Below are positions 34,861 through 46,310 of a DNA stretch of 64,000 bases, one piece after another; positions within the stretch are counted from its first letter, which is position 1; every line of letters begins with the position of its first letter. Source of the DNA: Phocoena phocoena (Eukaryota; Chordata; Mammalia; Artiodactyla; Phocoenidae). Location: assembly GCF_963924675.1 (NCBI RefSeq), contig NC_089232.1, positions 29,152,842-29,216,841 of the forward strand. The letters are read 5' to 3'. Under the pieces are notes generated by a model, which saw only the letters and a program-made list of their open reading frames with translations, was not told the DNA's origin and did not search any database. The position numbers and the translations under genes are program-made.

Positions 34861-36180
34861 TTGACGCACGTGAGATTTTTATATGTTGAGATGAACCCAA
34901 GTGAAACCATCAGTGTGTGTTTACAGTAAGAGAAGAAAGGTGGGGATAGTGTCAGTGCAGAGTGTAGAAACGAGAGACTCTGGCTCCTATGGCTGTCTAT
35001 AGCATTGTTCCCATTCAACACGTAATGTCAGTCTTCAGCTCTATAGGCAGGAGAGATCAACGTGGTTCAGTGGATTATATACGTCATCTTTATTGGTACA
35101 TTATCCCTTTTTTTATACACGTGGGGATAGGCCCATTCCTTAATTCAGGAAAAGGAAATAAAATGTTTTATGCCCCAAATTCAAACATCAGCCAGCTCTG
35201 TGGTGTTCTAAGCAAACTGCTTTCAGGATCTTCATAATATTCCAGCTGTCCATCAGAATGCTTTATTGTGGTGCCTGCAGCAGAACCTGAAAGAGAGAAT
35301 TCCCCTTTGCAGGAGTGGCTGAGAAAGGCAAGACTGCATTGTCTGGGCATTCTGCTGCATTTATAAAGTATTTATTTACTTTATTTAGTGGCTGTGGCTA
35401 TGACTTTATCTTCTTTTAGCTCATTTTCCAGCGTAACATGATAAGACCACTCCTGCCATTATGATTTACCATGCAGTAAACAATGAGGGCTTTTGGTTTG
35501 CATTTTATAGAATTGCTTTATTCTGCTCTCCTTCCAACCCCTTTGGGAAACAATTGACGATTGATGTTTCTCTTTTGGATTTCTCAAAGTGAATTGAACA
35601 TTCCTAGATTTGGTTTCTATTTGTTATTCAGCTTGTAAAATCCATCACTTTGGGGATAAGAATGGCTTGTGTCCAGCATAATAGCTTTTTGCTTACTAGT
35701 CTACCTGGTGACAGGAGGGGAAGCACAACATGGCTTGCCCTGGCCCTATCTCTATTGTTCTTTTCATATTCTACTTCAAACATAGCAGTGCCCCACTCCC
35801 AAACAAACAAGGATTGAGTGTCACTTTTGACCATGGAGCATAGTCTCTTCACAGCAGCCCATCTTCAGTCATAGGAAGTTCAGGTATATCAGAGTCAAAG
35901 TACTGCAGAACTGACCCTACTGGGATATGCAGGCCAAGTCTGACACTGGCTGCTATCCTCCTGTTAACCGGCTCTAGCAGCCTGTTCTACAAACCTGCTC
36001 ATCCTAGGGACCAGTTAATTTCATAAGGCAAGTCTATTCCACTGATAGAAGAAGAGCAGTTTCTGGATCTTTTGTGTTCAGAGGCTTTCATGTAATTTTC
36101 AATCTGATGTCAAATGTAAATTAATCCCAATTTTAAATTATCCCCCAACTTTGGATCTTGCTTTCAGAGGAAAAGCTTCA
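34861..36180. other. Unique DNA, candidate conserved noncoding
   Basis: About 1.3 kb with no transposon recognised. 35150-35560 is balanced in composition and contains AT-rich motif clusters (ttatttactttattta, cattttatag). No ORF shows a domain. Confidence 0.4.
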
Positions 36181-37029
36181 GTATAGGTGTGTTTATATTT
36201 TATGCATCCATTTTTTTCTCATATCAGCATAGCTTGTTTATTGTCTGCATGTTTGTCTTTTTAACATTAGTTGCTAAGTTCCTTTACGGCAGGCCTCATT
36301 CTCTTTTTTGTGAGTTTCAATTCTCAGTGCCTTTTGTCTTGTTGATTTGCAGTAAGTATACATTGAATTAATTCCACATGTATTTTGAGGGATGAATTCA
36401 GAACTTATGGGAGGTAGGAAAGATAAAAAGAAAGCACATAAGCCAAAACCCAACCAGTATGCAACAGAATGCTATTTTGCCCAATGCTCTCAAACTTAAT
36501 TTTAACTATTACCCCAGAGGTAATATACATCATTTCATTCTGCACCTTTGCTATATATATTTTATATTCAAAATTCTGATTAAAAGGTGAGTATAGTTTA
36601 TATCCCAGGACTTCACCTATTACCACCTGGGCCAGTATTTAATTGTCTCGAATTTCTTTATGATTTGTCTTTAATGTCGGGGAGTAAGTGTTGGGATTTC
36701 AGTTGGGAGGTGCAGGAAACCCACCTGGGCTGCACTGGACCTCTGAAACAAAGACCAGGGGATGCTCACTCAGATGTTTTGATCCTCCACTACTAGATCC
36801 TTTAAGACCTCTATCCAGAGAGGTTAAGTAAGACTATATTTTCTTCTCCTTTGTGGACAGGAGTGGAGACCCAAGTAAGGAAATTAAACTGGCCTAGAAG
36901 AAGGAAGTTCTTGATCCTAAGACTCATTGTTTTCCATTCATTCCTTTTGTCATCACAAAAACTCTGTTATCCATGTTGAAGAAACGTATTTTTTTCTGTC
37001 CAACAGGTTATTTTCAGTGTGATATATGG
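36181..37029. other. Mostly unassigned; weak L2-like patch at start
   Basis: 36190-36372 has a faint L2 3'-end flavour (gttcctttacggcaggcctc, ttgcagtaagtatacattga), too weak to call. The rest is unrecognised. Confidence 0.4.
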
Positions 37030-37130
37030 AAAGAATTCTGACCTAAGAATAAATAGATTCATTTCCTATTTCTGTCTCTGCCACTACCTTCTTGAGTAAA
37101 TGGGAACAAGTAATCTAACCTTTCTTGTCA
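37030..37130 (+). mobile_element. Possible MIR fragment
   Basis: 'aattctgacctaagaataaa', 'tttctgtctctgccactacc' and 'gaacaagtaatctaaccttt' resemble the sense MIR core. Confidence 0.5.
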
Positions 37131-37194
37131 ATTGTCATTGGAGGCAGTTAGCTGTGAGAATAAACCCATACCTAAGGCATTGCATTTGATTTGG

Positions 37195-37640
37195 AATACC
37201 ACATTTTAAGCAGGACACTGATAAAGTACATTTAGAAGAAAAAATTAATCAGGTTATCAAGAAATCTGGAAAACCTATTTAAAGAACTGTGGGTATTTCA
37301 ACCTGGAAAAGAGAAGACTCAGGAAATTTATGATATCCAGTTTCAAATACATGAGGACCTAACTTGAAGAGAACTGTGAGAAGACTTACTTCTGTTTTGC
37401 TAACTAGGACCCATGATTGGAAGTTAAAGGGAAGCAGATTTCCTCTCAGAGAAAAACTTGTCAACAGCTAGAGAGCTCAAAAATTGTAGCAGACCACATT
37501 TCCTATAACTTGAGGCATGCAAGCAGAAAACAGATTCACATTTATAAGGGCTGTTTTATATTGGGTAGCAAATTATACTAAATGATTGCCAAGGTCCCTT
37601 CCCAAGCTAAAAGTCATGATTTTGTGAGTAGACAAAGTCA
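37195..37640 (+). mobile_element. L3/CR1-like LINE 3' end
   Basis: 'gtgggtatttcaacctggaa', 'aactaggacccatgattgga', 'agttaaagggaagcagattt', 'gagaaaaacttgtcaacagc' and a terminal 'caaggtcccttcccaagct' then catgatttt. This is the ending style of CR1-clade L3 elements (ggtcccttccaactctaagattctatgattct). Very old. Confidence 0.65.
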
Positions 37641-37860
37641 AACTCCTTCCACCCTTCACTTCTATCATCCTAAAAGATCCATATGTTTTAACAAACTTTT
37701 CTTGAAATCATGAGAAGAATAGATAAAACATGTTGTTTTATTACTTTTGAATCTGGCAGAACTTCTCAGTCTCTGATATGATCACATGTTCCCTGGAGGG
37801 GGTGCTCCAAGCTTGTTCTTCCTCTGCTTGTTCTCCCTCCCTCCAAGCACATCTGCCACG

Positions 37861-37886
37861 TTTTTTTTTTCTTCTTCTTCTTCTTA
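37861..37886. repeat. T-run and (CTT)n
   Basis: Nine T followed by five CTT units. Confidence 0.9.
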
Positions 37887-39051
37887 GTGATTTTTGTATT
37901 TCTTTGAATCTTTACAGGTGGTAGCAATTTTGGTTCATCTGACTTGATGGTATGAAATTCTAAATAGTTGGGGGTCATTTGGAGTGATTACTTTTTTCTT
38001 TGTATTCTGGGTGCCTGGGGGAGTGTGTTTGGAGCTGTATTAGTTTATAGTCCTTGTCAACATAAACTCTTTATTCATCTTCACATCTCTCTGAAGAACA
38101 GACAGAGGAGGTTCATGATATCACAGATGTCATGCAGCAGACACATACAGAGTCAAGCAGAATTGTAGTAGTCTCTAAACTGGATAAATTTAGTAACATA
38201 TTTTCAAGTCAGTGTTTTAGGGGAAAAAAATCTATAGATTATCACCAGATAGAAAGTAAGACTTTTGTTTTGGTGGACAGTGTCTCTAATAGGAAATTTG
38301 TTGGAATATGCTCTTGCATGTGGGAATATCTTCACCTCACCATCCCCCCAAGGATTAAGTTACCGAGAATTGCAGCTATTACAAGGAAATTGCCAAGATC
38401 TTCTCTGTTCTCTTATCAAATTATCTGGATGGCTGGGTTTTTCTTTTTTTTTTTTTTTTTTACTTCCCCCACTCCCCTTTCTGAAATCTGCTGGAGCCCA
38501 CATTTTATATGAGATTCTTTCCCATTACACTTTCCGGGTGTTTGAAATCCTGTCTAGATTATTGGCCATGGGGCAGGGAAAGGGAATCTTTGAACTTGAT
38601 CTCTGTGGCAACATATTTTAAAACAATCTCTTCCAACTTCACAGAGGTTGTGCTAGTGACCCTCTGCTCACAATTGTTGCTTCACATAATCAAAACTGGA
38701 TATGATTTCTGTTATCCTACAGACTTGCTCCAAAGCAAATTTTCAAAAGTAGATTGCCATTCTTTCATAATGCCCCAATCAGGCTTACCTCACCCTATGA
38801 TATCGATGAAAGCCTGAAAGTCTCCATGGACCCCAGCATTCCCCTTGGATATGCACACACAGTTAAATTTCCCTTCATATATCTACATTTCTTTAAGGTA
38901 TAATTAAAGGTACTGCTTTATTATTATCTATAAACTTTATTAGCTATAAACTTAAGGGGGATCTCAACCACTGCTACTCTTCTAAGACGAAGGAGTCCAG
39001 AATGTCATACTGGGGTGACACTAGCTGGAGCTAAATTGTTCAGTAAAAAAT
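37887..39051. other. No recognised feature
   Basis: About 1.16 kb. Contains an interrupted T-run at 38440-38462. Overlapping ORFs of 102-126 aa at 38132-38817 show no domain; part of the 126- and 118-aa products is encoded by the T-run. Confidence 0.5.
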
Positions 39052-39062
39052 GGGCTGATTAT

Positions 39063-39273
39063 GGGCTTCCCTGGTGGCGCAGTGGTTGAGAGTCCGCCTG
39101 CCGATGCAGGGGACACGGGTTCGTGCCCCGGTCCGGGAAGATCCCACATGCTGTGGAGCGGCTGGGCCCGTGAGCCATGGCCGCTGAGCCTGCGCGTCCG
39201 GAGCCTGTGGTCCGCAACGGGAGAGGCCACAACAGTGAGAGGCCCGCATACCGCAAAAAAAAAAAAAAAAAAA
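39063..39273 (+). mobile_element. CHR-type SINE, intact
   Basis: Complete copy with a pure A-tail of about 20. Exact 11-bp TSD gggctgattat at 39052-39062 and 39274-39284. Of the seven short CHR copies it has among the fewest visible changes. ORFs of 65-104 aa overlapping it on both strands are artefacts. Confidence 0.97.
39075..39128 (+). promoter_or_regulatory. SINE internal Pol III promoter (A and B boxes)
   Basis: A box tggcgcagtgg at 39075-39085 fits TRGYNNANNNG. B box ggttcgtgccc at 39118-39128 deviates slightly from GGTTCGANTCC. The spacing is tRNA-like. Whether it is transcribed is unknown. Confidence 0.7.
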
Positions 39274-39289
39274 GGGCTGATTATAGCAA

Positions 39290-40145
39290 CCAGAATACTC
39301 CTACATTGTTGATGGGAATGTAAAATGATATTCACTTTGGAAAATGGTTTGGCACTTTCTTATGAAAGTAAACATGTACCTACTTTATAACCCAGCAGTT
39401 CCAATCCCCCAGGTATTTATCCAAGACGAAAACATATGTCCACAAAAAGACTTTAAAAAGAATGCTCATAGCAACTGTATTCGTAATTGTAAAAACCTGG
39501 AACATCCCAAGTGTCCATCAAGAGGAGAATGAATAAACTGTAGTATATTCATGTGATGGAATATCATTCTTCAGTAAAAAGGAACTGCTGATACATACAA
39601 CAACATGGGTGCATTTCCAAAAGATGATACTGACTGAAAGAAATCTTATGTAAAAGAGAGAATATTGCATGCTGTTGTTTATGTGAAATTTCACAATAGA
39701 TGACTATCTACTTTACAATATTCATGAATCAAGCAATACTAATAAGGTGGGGAAAAAATCAAAACAGTGGTTGCCTCTGAGAGGTAGGGACTGAGTGATG
39801 GAAATATTCTACCTTAATAGGGATTGGGGTTACACAGGTGTTTGTATTTGTCAGAACTCATCTAAATTGTACACTTAAGATTTGTGCATTTCATTACTTG
39901 TAAATTTTATCTCATAAAAAAAAGTAGAATTGTAAACAAATATCGAACTCCAATTCATGATATGCATGATGAAATTGTCTACAAATACTTTGAAACACAC
40001 CAAAAATAGACTAATTGATGAATATGTGTATGATAAAACAACTATAATAAAATGTAAATTGTAAAACTTAGGGGATGGGTATATAGTTGTTCATTGTTAA
40101 ATTGTTTCAACTTTTCTATATGTTTGAAAATTTTTATAAAATGCT
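39290..40145 (+). mobile_element. Old L1M 3' end
   Basis: 'attgttgatgggaatgtaaa', 'atgctcatagcaactgtatt', 'atcccaagtgtccatcaaga', 'aaacagtggttgcctctgag' and 'cagaactcatctaaattgta', then 'tttcattacttgtaaatttt'. ORF2 terminus and 3' UTR, frame lost. Its left edge abuts the SINE. Confidence 0.85.
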
Positions 40146-40252
40146 GGTACGGATAGTTGAGAAACATTAATAGACACAATGACAAGAAAAGCGAACCTTA
40201 AAATTTTCAGTGGAGTAATTACTGTCTCAGTCTGTATATATTAGGGCCTTCT

Positions 40253-40290
40253 AATACTATTATTATTATTATTATTAATATTATTATTAT
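40253..40290. repeat. (ATT)n microsatellite
   Basis: About a dozen ATT units with one AAT interruption, directly beside an L2 end. Confidence 0.92.
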
Positions 40291-40430
40291 ATTCACTCAT
40301 TCACTTATTCAACAAGCATTCGTAGAGTACCCACTCTGCATCAGTCCCTGGTCTAATTGCTGGTAACACCAGAATAAAAGAAACATAAACCCTGCCCTTA
40401 AAAAGCTCACAGTCTAATAGGGGAGATAAG
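40291..40430 (-). mobile_element. L2 3' end
   Basis: 'ttcacttattcaacaagcat', 'tagagtacccactctgcatc', 'ccctgcccttaaaaagctca' and cagtctaatagggga: the antisense L2 tail. Confidence 0.75.
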
Positions 40431-40571
40431 AGATGCTTCCATGCTGTTCATACTTAACTTTCTAAAAGAAAAACATCTTTGTTTCCTTGCTTCTTTGTCT
40501 TAGTAGTCTGAGAATTTAATAATAAATAATTGAAAGAATGCTAAGCCATTTAGGTTTAAAGAATGCATAAG

Positions 40572-40927
40572 TACCATTTTCTTTTTAGATTCCAAGGCGT
40601 AGACATAGAGAATGGACTTGAGAACACGGAGTTGGGGGTGGGGGGGAAGGGGAAGCTGGGGCGAAGTGACATATATGTGGCATGGACATATATACACTAC
40701 CAAATGTAAAATAGCTAGTGCAAAGCAGCAGCATAGCACAGGGAGATCAGCTCGATGCTTTTCGAGGACCCAGAGGGGTAGGATAAGGAGGGTGGGAGGG
40801 AGGCTCAAGGCGGGGGCGGGGGGAATATGAGGATATATGTATGCATATGGCTGATTCACTTTGTTGTACAACAGAAATTAACACAGTATTCTGAAGCAAT
40901 TATACTCCAATAAAGATTTAAAAAAAG
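40572..40927 (+). mobile_element. Young L1 3' UTR with G-rich tract
   Basis: Sense L1 3' UTR ending in 'caattatactccaataaaga' plus an A-run. TSD aaagaatgcataag at 40558-40571 versus aaggaatgcataag at 40925-40938, one mismatch. Contains a G-rich stretch at about 40630-40662, typical of mammalian L1 3' UTRs. Confidence 0.92.
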
Positions 40928-40938
40928 GAATGCATAAG

Positions 40939-42240
40939 AATCTAATCAAAGTAGGATTTTAGTTGTAAAGTACTTAAAGACTCTAAAGGTGAAATCTAGT
41001 GAGTGAACCAGCCTCCTCCTGAAAAATCTCAGGATAGAAGTTCCCAGAGGGTGTCCATTTTGTAGGACTGAATACAGACCCGTGGGAAGAGTCCCAGTTG
41101 CCTGCATGAGATATTTCTGTGCCCATTTAACTTTAACTCTTCAAAGAGACTGGAGTTGTAGGAATCAGAATGCTGTCTGGGATGATGTGATTCCTCCCCA
41201 TCAGCCTCATACTGTCCTGTGACTGTGTAGGTTTTGGTGACTAGCCCAGCCCTGGAAAATGGGGTGGTTGGAACAAACAGAAGAAGTAACTCCTGCTTTG
41301 ATCTTCCTCAAGATAAGGAGGCATCCGTGTTTCATTGATCTTTCTAGGTCTTCCTAATTCTGCAGAATTCACAAATCCTGTGATCTTCTGTAGCTGACAG
41401 ACACGTAATTCAGGCTCTCTATGTTAACAGGCCTTGTTAACACATGGTATTCAGCAAATGGTAAACATGAGAATAATACATTTCCTTCCTTGTTGACTTA
41501 ATGACCAAGGATTCATAGTGATTTTTCATTCTGCTAAGATTGGGTTCACTCAGGATCAACAAGTTTTAATGATTAATTTTAGGCTGTAATACAAATGTAA
41601 TTTTTCCATACCTACTCTTGCAGTTAGACATTAAGTTCAGGAGAAAAAAAAAATGTTAAACTTGAGAGCCAAGAAGATAACTCAAGCCTGGGTTTGAAAG
41701 CAAACAAACAAAACCATATTTAGTCAAACTCGGCCTTTTTTCTAAGAAGGAAGAGGTGTTTTATTTTCTTTTTTAAAGCTGTGTGACTTCTGAAAGATGG
41801 AAAAGATTTTGTGAATATTCTTCTCAGATGTGACAAATCCATGTTGGCAGTACTAGTTTATATACAGACACTTTGAACAATACCTGTTTCACTTGGCCCC
41901 TGTTGTGTCACATATGTGCTTACCCTTTGTGGAGAGAAAATATATAGTCATTTTGTTCACAGAACATGATGAGATGGGACAGGAGGGAGTCAGCCTAGGG
42001 ACAGTGACTAGTTATGCAGAACAAAGGATATTAAGGGTTACTTTAGGCCCAAATTCCATGCCCCTGGAACCTGGAATAAATAGGTTCCAGATACTCGCTT
42101 TTACATTCAGCCTCTTTATGTTCACAGATACACACAGTCCACACCATCCATACATTTAAGTGTTGAAAACTATGAGAATAGGTCTCTAATCCAATATAAA
42201 ATTTAGCACTAGAAGGGATTTAATAATCATCTCTTCCTGT
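40939..42240. other. No recognised feature
   Basis: About 1.3 kb of mixed DNA without recognised transposons. An 88-aa ORF at 41893-42159 has no domain. Confidence 0.5.
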
Positions 42241-42660
42241 GATTCCCAAACTTAGTGGTCTTTAATTATGGGAACTTTTAAAAGATAGATAGATTTCAGA
42301 GCTGCAGTGATTCTGAGTTAGCAGATTGGACAGGGGTGGTGTGATATGGGCTGGGAATCTATAGTTTTATGTAAGCTTCCCATGTGATTCAGTTGATCAG
42401 CCAGTTTTTTTTTGTTTGTTTGTTTGTTTTTTGTGGTACGCGGGCCTCTCATTGTTGTGGCCTCTCCCATTGTGGAGCACAGGCTCTGGACGTGCAGGCT
42501 CAGTGGCCATGGCTCACGGACCCAGCCACTCCATGGCATGTGGGATCTTCCCGGACCAGGGCATGAACCCGTGTCCCCTGCATCGGCAGGCGGACTCTCA
42601 ACCACTGCGCCACCAGGAAAGCCCCGATCAGCCAGTTTTGAACTGTATTCACCAGTACTC
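42241..42660 (+). mobile_element. MER5A-like hAT element, split by a SINE
   Basis: 'gattcccaaacttagtggtc', 'agtgattctgagttagcaga', 'tgggctgggaatctatagtt' and 'ttcccatgtgattcagttga', resuming after the SINE with gccagttttgaactg. Order as in MER5A, diverged. Confidence 0.65.
42409..42625 (-). mobile_element. CHR-type SINE nested in MER5A
   Basis: Left tail interrupted as ttttgtttgtttgttttt, then the CHR body and head. Exact 14-bp TSD gatcagccagtttt at 42395-42408 and 42626-42639. The body carries several CpG-to-TG changes, so it is older than the 39063 copy. Confidence 0.95.
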
Positions 42661-42797
42661 ATCATTCTCATTCTCAGTTTTTCAAGTAGGCAACTAATGC
42701 CCCAAGAAGTTAGGACTTTTCCAGAGTCCCACAGCCAAAGCCAGAACTAGAACTCCAGTCTCCTAATTTTCATTCCAGTGCCTTTTCACTCTACCTT
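42661..42797 (-). mobile_element. MIR SINE
   Basis: 'ccccaagaagttaggacttt', 'cacagccaaagccagaacta' and 'ctccagtctcctaattttca': antisense MIR core. Confidence 0.7.
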
Positions 42798-42905
42798 GAA
42801 GCAACAGTTGCAGAGACCATCTGTTTCATGCTTTTTCTTTAAACTGAAATCACTTAAGTTCTTTAAATTTTAGTTACCTCATCTGCAGAGTGTTATCTTA
42901 TTTGC

Positions 42906-43368
42906 TGTATTAGTTTCCTGTGGCTGCTATAACAAATTACCACAAACTTGGTGGCTTAAAGCAACAGAAATTTATTTTTTAACATTTCTGGAGGCCAGAA
43001 TTCCAAAATCAAATGTCAGAAGGCTCATGCTGTCTCCACAGCCTATAGCCTATAATCCTTCCTTGCCTCTTCCAGCTTCTGGTAGTTCCAGGGGTTCCTT
43101 AGCTTGTGGCTTGCATTACTCCAGTTTTTGCCTCTGTGTTAACATGGCCTCTCTTCTTCTCCCCATGTCTTCTCCTCTTTTGTCTCTCATAAGGATAATT
43201 GCCATTGGATTTAAGGCTCATCTGTTTAATCCAGGAATGATGTTTTCTTAAGACCTTTAACTAAGTTACATCTGCAAAGATCCTTTTTCCAATTATGGTC
43301 ACATTCACAGACACTAGAGATTAGGACCTGGACATATCTTTTTGTGGATCATCATTTAACCCACTAAA
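42906..43368 (+). mobile_element. MLT1-type MaLR LTR
   Basis: Begins tgtattagtttcctgtggct, then 'tataacaaattaccacaaac', 'cttgcctcttccagcttctg', 'agttacatctgcaaagatcc' and 'gaccttt', ending near aacccacta. MLT1 (ERVL-MaLR) LTR, full length. Confidence 0.88.
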
Positions 43369-43720
43369 TTTCACCTTCTGGCTTTAAAAACTTCAAATCC
43401 ATCCCACATGTAAAACACATTCACCCTACTCCAACATCTCCAAAAGTTCAACCCATTACAACATTTACTCTAGGTCTGAAATCTCATTTAAATATTATCA
43501 GCTCAAAAGTCCCAAATTTCATCATCTAAATCATCTGTATCAGATGTGGGTGAGAATCTGGGTATGAGACATACTGGAGCAAAACTCCTATCTATGGCTC
43601 TATGAACCTAGAAAATAAGTTGTTTCCAGAATACTATGGTGGGACAGGCACACGATAAACGTTTCCATTCCAAAAAGAATACCAAAATTAGGAAATTTAC
43701 TGTTAGGAAAGTGTGCTCTT
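43369..43720 (+). mobile_element. MaLR internal region (partial)
   Basis: Directly abuts the LTR: 'ccaacatctccaaaagttca', 'tctgaaatctcatttaaata', 'gtgggtgagaatctgggtat' and 'ggtgggacaggcacacgata' match the noncoding internal sequence following MLT/THE-class LTRs. No retroviral gene is visible, and no second LTR follows in the window, so the provirus is incomplete. Confidence 0.7.
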
Positions 43721-43986
43721 GGGAAAAAGACAAGGGTGTGCCTGGATAACCTTTTGCTGAAGAGATTCTGTATGTGACTCATTGATCCATTCAACCATCT
43801 CAGCAGAAGCCAGCAGAAATAGAAATGGGTTAACCAGGAAAGATCTATGGTGGGCCCTCTTTTTTAATGGTATTTCGCCTCTGGCTAGTGGGTATAAATC
43901 TAGATTGAGCCAGTGGTAATCAAGAGTAGATGAGTTGCATGTTTTTTTGTGAAAATAATCTCTCCCCACCAGTCCCCCGTAACCAG

Positions 43987-43987
<1 letters not shown>

Positions 43988-44035
<48 letters not shown>

Positions 44036-44046
44036 GTACACACACA
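43988..44046. repeat. (CA)n microsatellite with CG/TG interruption
   Basis: About 21 CA units, then cgtgcgcgta, then CA again. Alternating purine-pyrimidine throughout. The 132-aa minus ORF here is mostly Val-Cys encoded by this run. Confidence 0.95.
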
Positions 44047-45660
44047 GGATTGAGCAAGAAGAAAGAATGTCTACATAAGGCAACAGTGACAGACATTTCA
44101 TCCTTGTTTATATAAATACAATTAAATAAAGTTGTATAACTTCCAAAAATAGCTAAAACCCCTTCTGTGGCTCCAATGCCCTTCTCCCCTTTCCTGCGCC
44201 CTAATTTTACTCAGGAGTTATCAGATTGAGAGATAATACAACACTGTTTACGTGGTGATGGGATTAATAAAGAGGGAAGAGTTGATTCTAGAGCGAAAGA
44301 GGGGATAACGGCAGGAACAAAGCTTTTTAGTAGACAAAAAAGAGTGGGATTAGTGTGCAAGTGAAGGAGCAAGGATAGTTCATTCATTATAACAGAGGAA
44401 GAAGCAGAAGGTATGGATACGGATGCAAGTGCTAATAGATTTGGTGGTGATAAAGTGGTATAAACAAAAATAGTTGTCTAATGTTGATGTTGATCAGGTG
44501 TGAAGTTATTTAAGCTTTACGTTTGCTAAATGTTAAATGAAAAGTCAGATTTTATTTCAGTTATAGCTGTGTTAATCATGATTATGCTTAATAAATAAAG
44601 TTACAAAAGAGGAAATGCTAAGTCAAGTGTTCGTCACACCCAATGACCAGTATATTTATACATTTCTCTGTAGGGAGTGTCACAATATGGGTAAAGTATA
44701 TTTTCCTGAGACCCAGTTATCTCAAGTGATTTTGAAGTGGTTTCAAACCTCATCCACGTCATTTGTCCTACTTAGAAAAATTAAAATTAAAATGCTATCC
44801 TCAAACTTACACATATATCTCATTAACTAACCTCTTGACACTTTTAGTTTCAAATGAATAACAGTGGGAATGGATTTGGTAATCTATGCTTACCAACGGA
44901 GAAATAACCCAGTTCACATTTGACAGCAGGTATGTCATCATCATACTTACTCCTTTCGTATAAGGCATTTAAATTAACTACTTCTTTTAGATTATTAGAC
45001 TCTGGTGAAGAACACATTTTGTTACCTAAACATAAATTCCCATGTACACTTTGAACCATTCTTTGTGCCTAGAAAACCTATACTGAGAGGTTAGTTTATG
45101 ATGAAAGGCTTGGAATCCAAGTAGGAAAAGTTCATCAAAGAATAAGATCAGGAAAAAGCATGCTAAGGATTAAGTAGATGGGTGAGGTGGAGGGGAAAGG
45201 CAAGTATGAAGACACTGGCAATATCAAATAGAAAGTAAGCCTGTGCAATAATGAAGACCCATGCTTCTTTCATCTTCAGAAAACAAATTGAAATTGAGTC
45301 TTTAATAAGTGATGAGAGGAAAAGGAACCATAAAATTTCCCCCAAATCATAATAGATTTAAAACCAAATAAATGTATTCGCTTACAAAAATCTGACTTTT
45401 GCAGAGTATGCGCATATCTAGACAGTGTTGTCAAGATCAGAAAGGTACCAATCTCTTTGGTTCAACATAATAGAGACTGTATAGGGGCGACACATTCTGA
45501 CTTTGATTGCCATGCTTATACAAGAATTTAGAGACTGCTTTTATCCCCAGAATTATAAAAACTGATTGAAGCTTGATCATCAATCTTTTGACTCTGTCAT
45601 TTAAGCTTTATGTTACTTTGTGAATGGAAGATTTCCTTGAAATAACTCAAGGAGTAGAAC
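44047..45660. other. No recognised feature
   Basis: About 1.6 kb, AT-rich. No transposon recognised, no ORF over 71 aa. Confidence 0.5.
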
Positions 45661-45778
45661 ATTCATTAATTCAACAAAGCATTTTTGGATACTTACTATA
45701 TGCCAGACAGTAAGGATTTGGCAGTAAACAAGCTAAGCCAAATCATTATTTTCAGGAAGCTTACATTCTAAGTAATAT
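45661..45778 (-). mobile_element. L2 3' end
   Basis: 'attcattaattcaacaaagc', 'gatacttactatatgccaga', 'gcagtaaacaagctaagcc' and 'aggaagcttacattctaagt': antisense L2 tail. Confidence 0.75.
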
Positions 45779-46127
45779 CAATCAAAATTGATCTTACTCA
45801 CTCTTGATGTTTAACCTAAATAACTTGCTACAGCTATTTATTATATTAGGTTGAACCATATAAAACCACCAATAGTCAGTGAAAACACCAATTTTATGCA
45901 GCTTAACCAGCTATTAATTGGGTGAATGCCTAACTACCATACCAAAGAAAGTGTGCATTTTTTCTGTGCCATTAACAGAGCTTTATTTATTTAAACTTTT
46001 GTTTATTTAAACTTATTTAAGCTTTATTTATTTATTTAAATAGCATTATTTCTATAAACTAGAAATGATTATAAGAAACAAGTAAAGCCATTGGCTAATA
46101 GTTAACCCACTTAAATTTATTTGTATT
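45779..46127. repeat. Unassigned, with AT-rich tandem at 45979-46041
   Basis: Mostly unrecognised. 45979-46041 repeats ctttatttatttaaa/cttttgtttatttaaa units about four times. Confidence 0.7.
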
Positions 46128-46310
46128 TTCAGCAAGCATTTATTGAGCACCTTCTCTGTGCCAGGCATTCTTTCATGAGGCAGGAATACAATGCTGAACA
46201 AGACAGACAATCCCCACTCTGTTTACAAGCTGATGGAAAGAGACAAACAAATGACCATACAAATAAACAATAAATTATCAGGTAGTGATAAGTTTTATGG
46301 TGAAAATAAA
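46128..46310 (-). mobile_element. L2 3' end
   Basis: 'gcaagcatttattgagcacc', 'ttctctgtgccaggcattct', 'caatgctgaacaagacagac' and 'caggtagtgataagttttat': antisense L2 tail, well preserved. Confidence 0.82.

Noticed and set aside
38132..38817. Overlapping 126-, 118- and 102-aa ORFs
   Set aside because: Three frames open together in the same DNA and a poly-F stretch from a T-run argue against coding; no domain recognised.
40500..40871. 123-aa ORF
   Set aside because: Antisense of the young L1 3' UTR at 40572-40927.
43369..43720. Retroviral gene remnants behind the MLT1 LTR
   Set aside because: MaLR internal sequence here is noncoding; no gag, pol or env similarity visible.
43703..44101. 132-aa ORF
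   Set aside because: A long Val-Cys run encoded by the CA repeat; no domain on either side.
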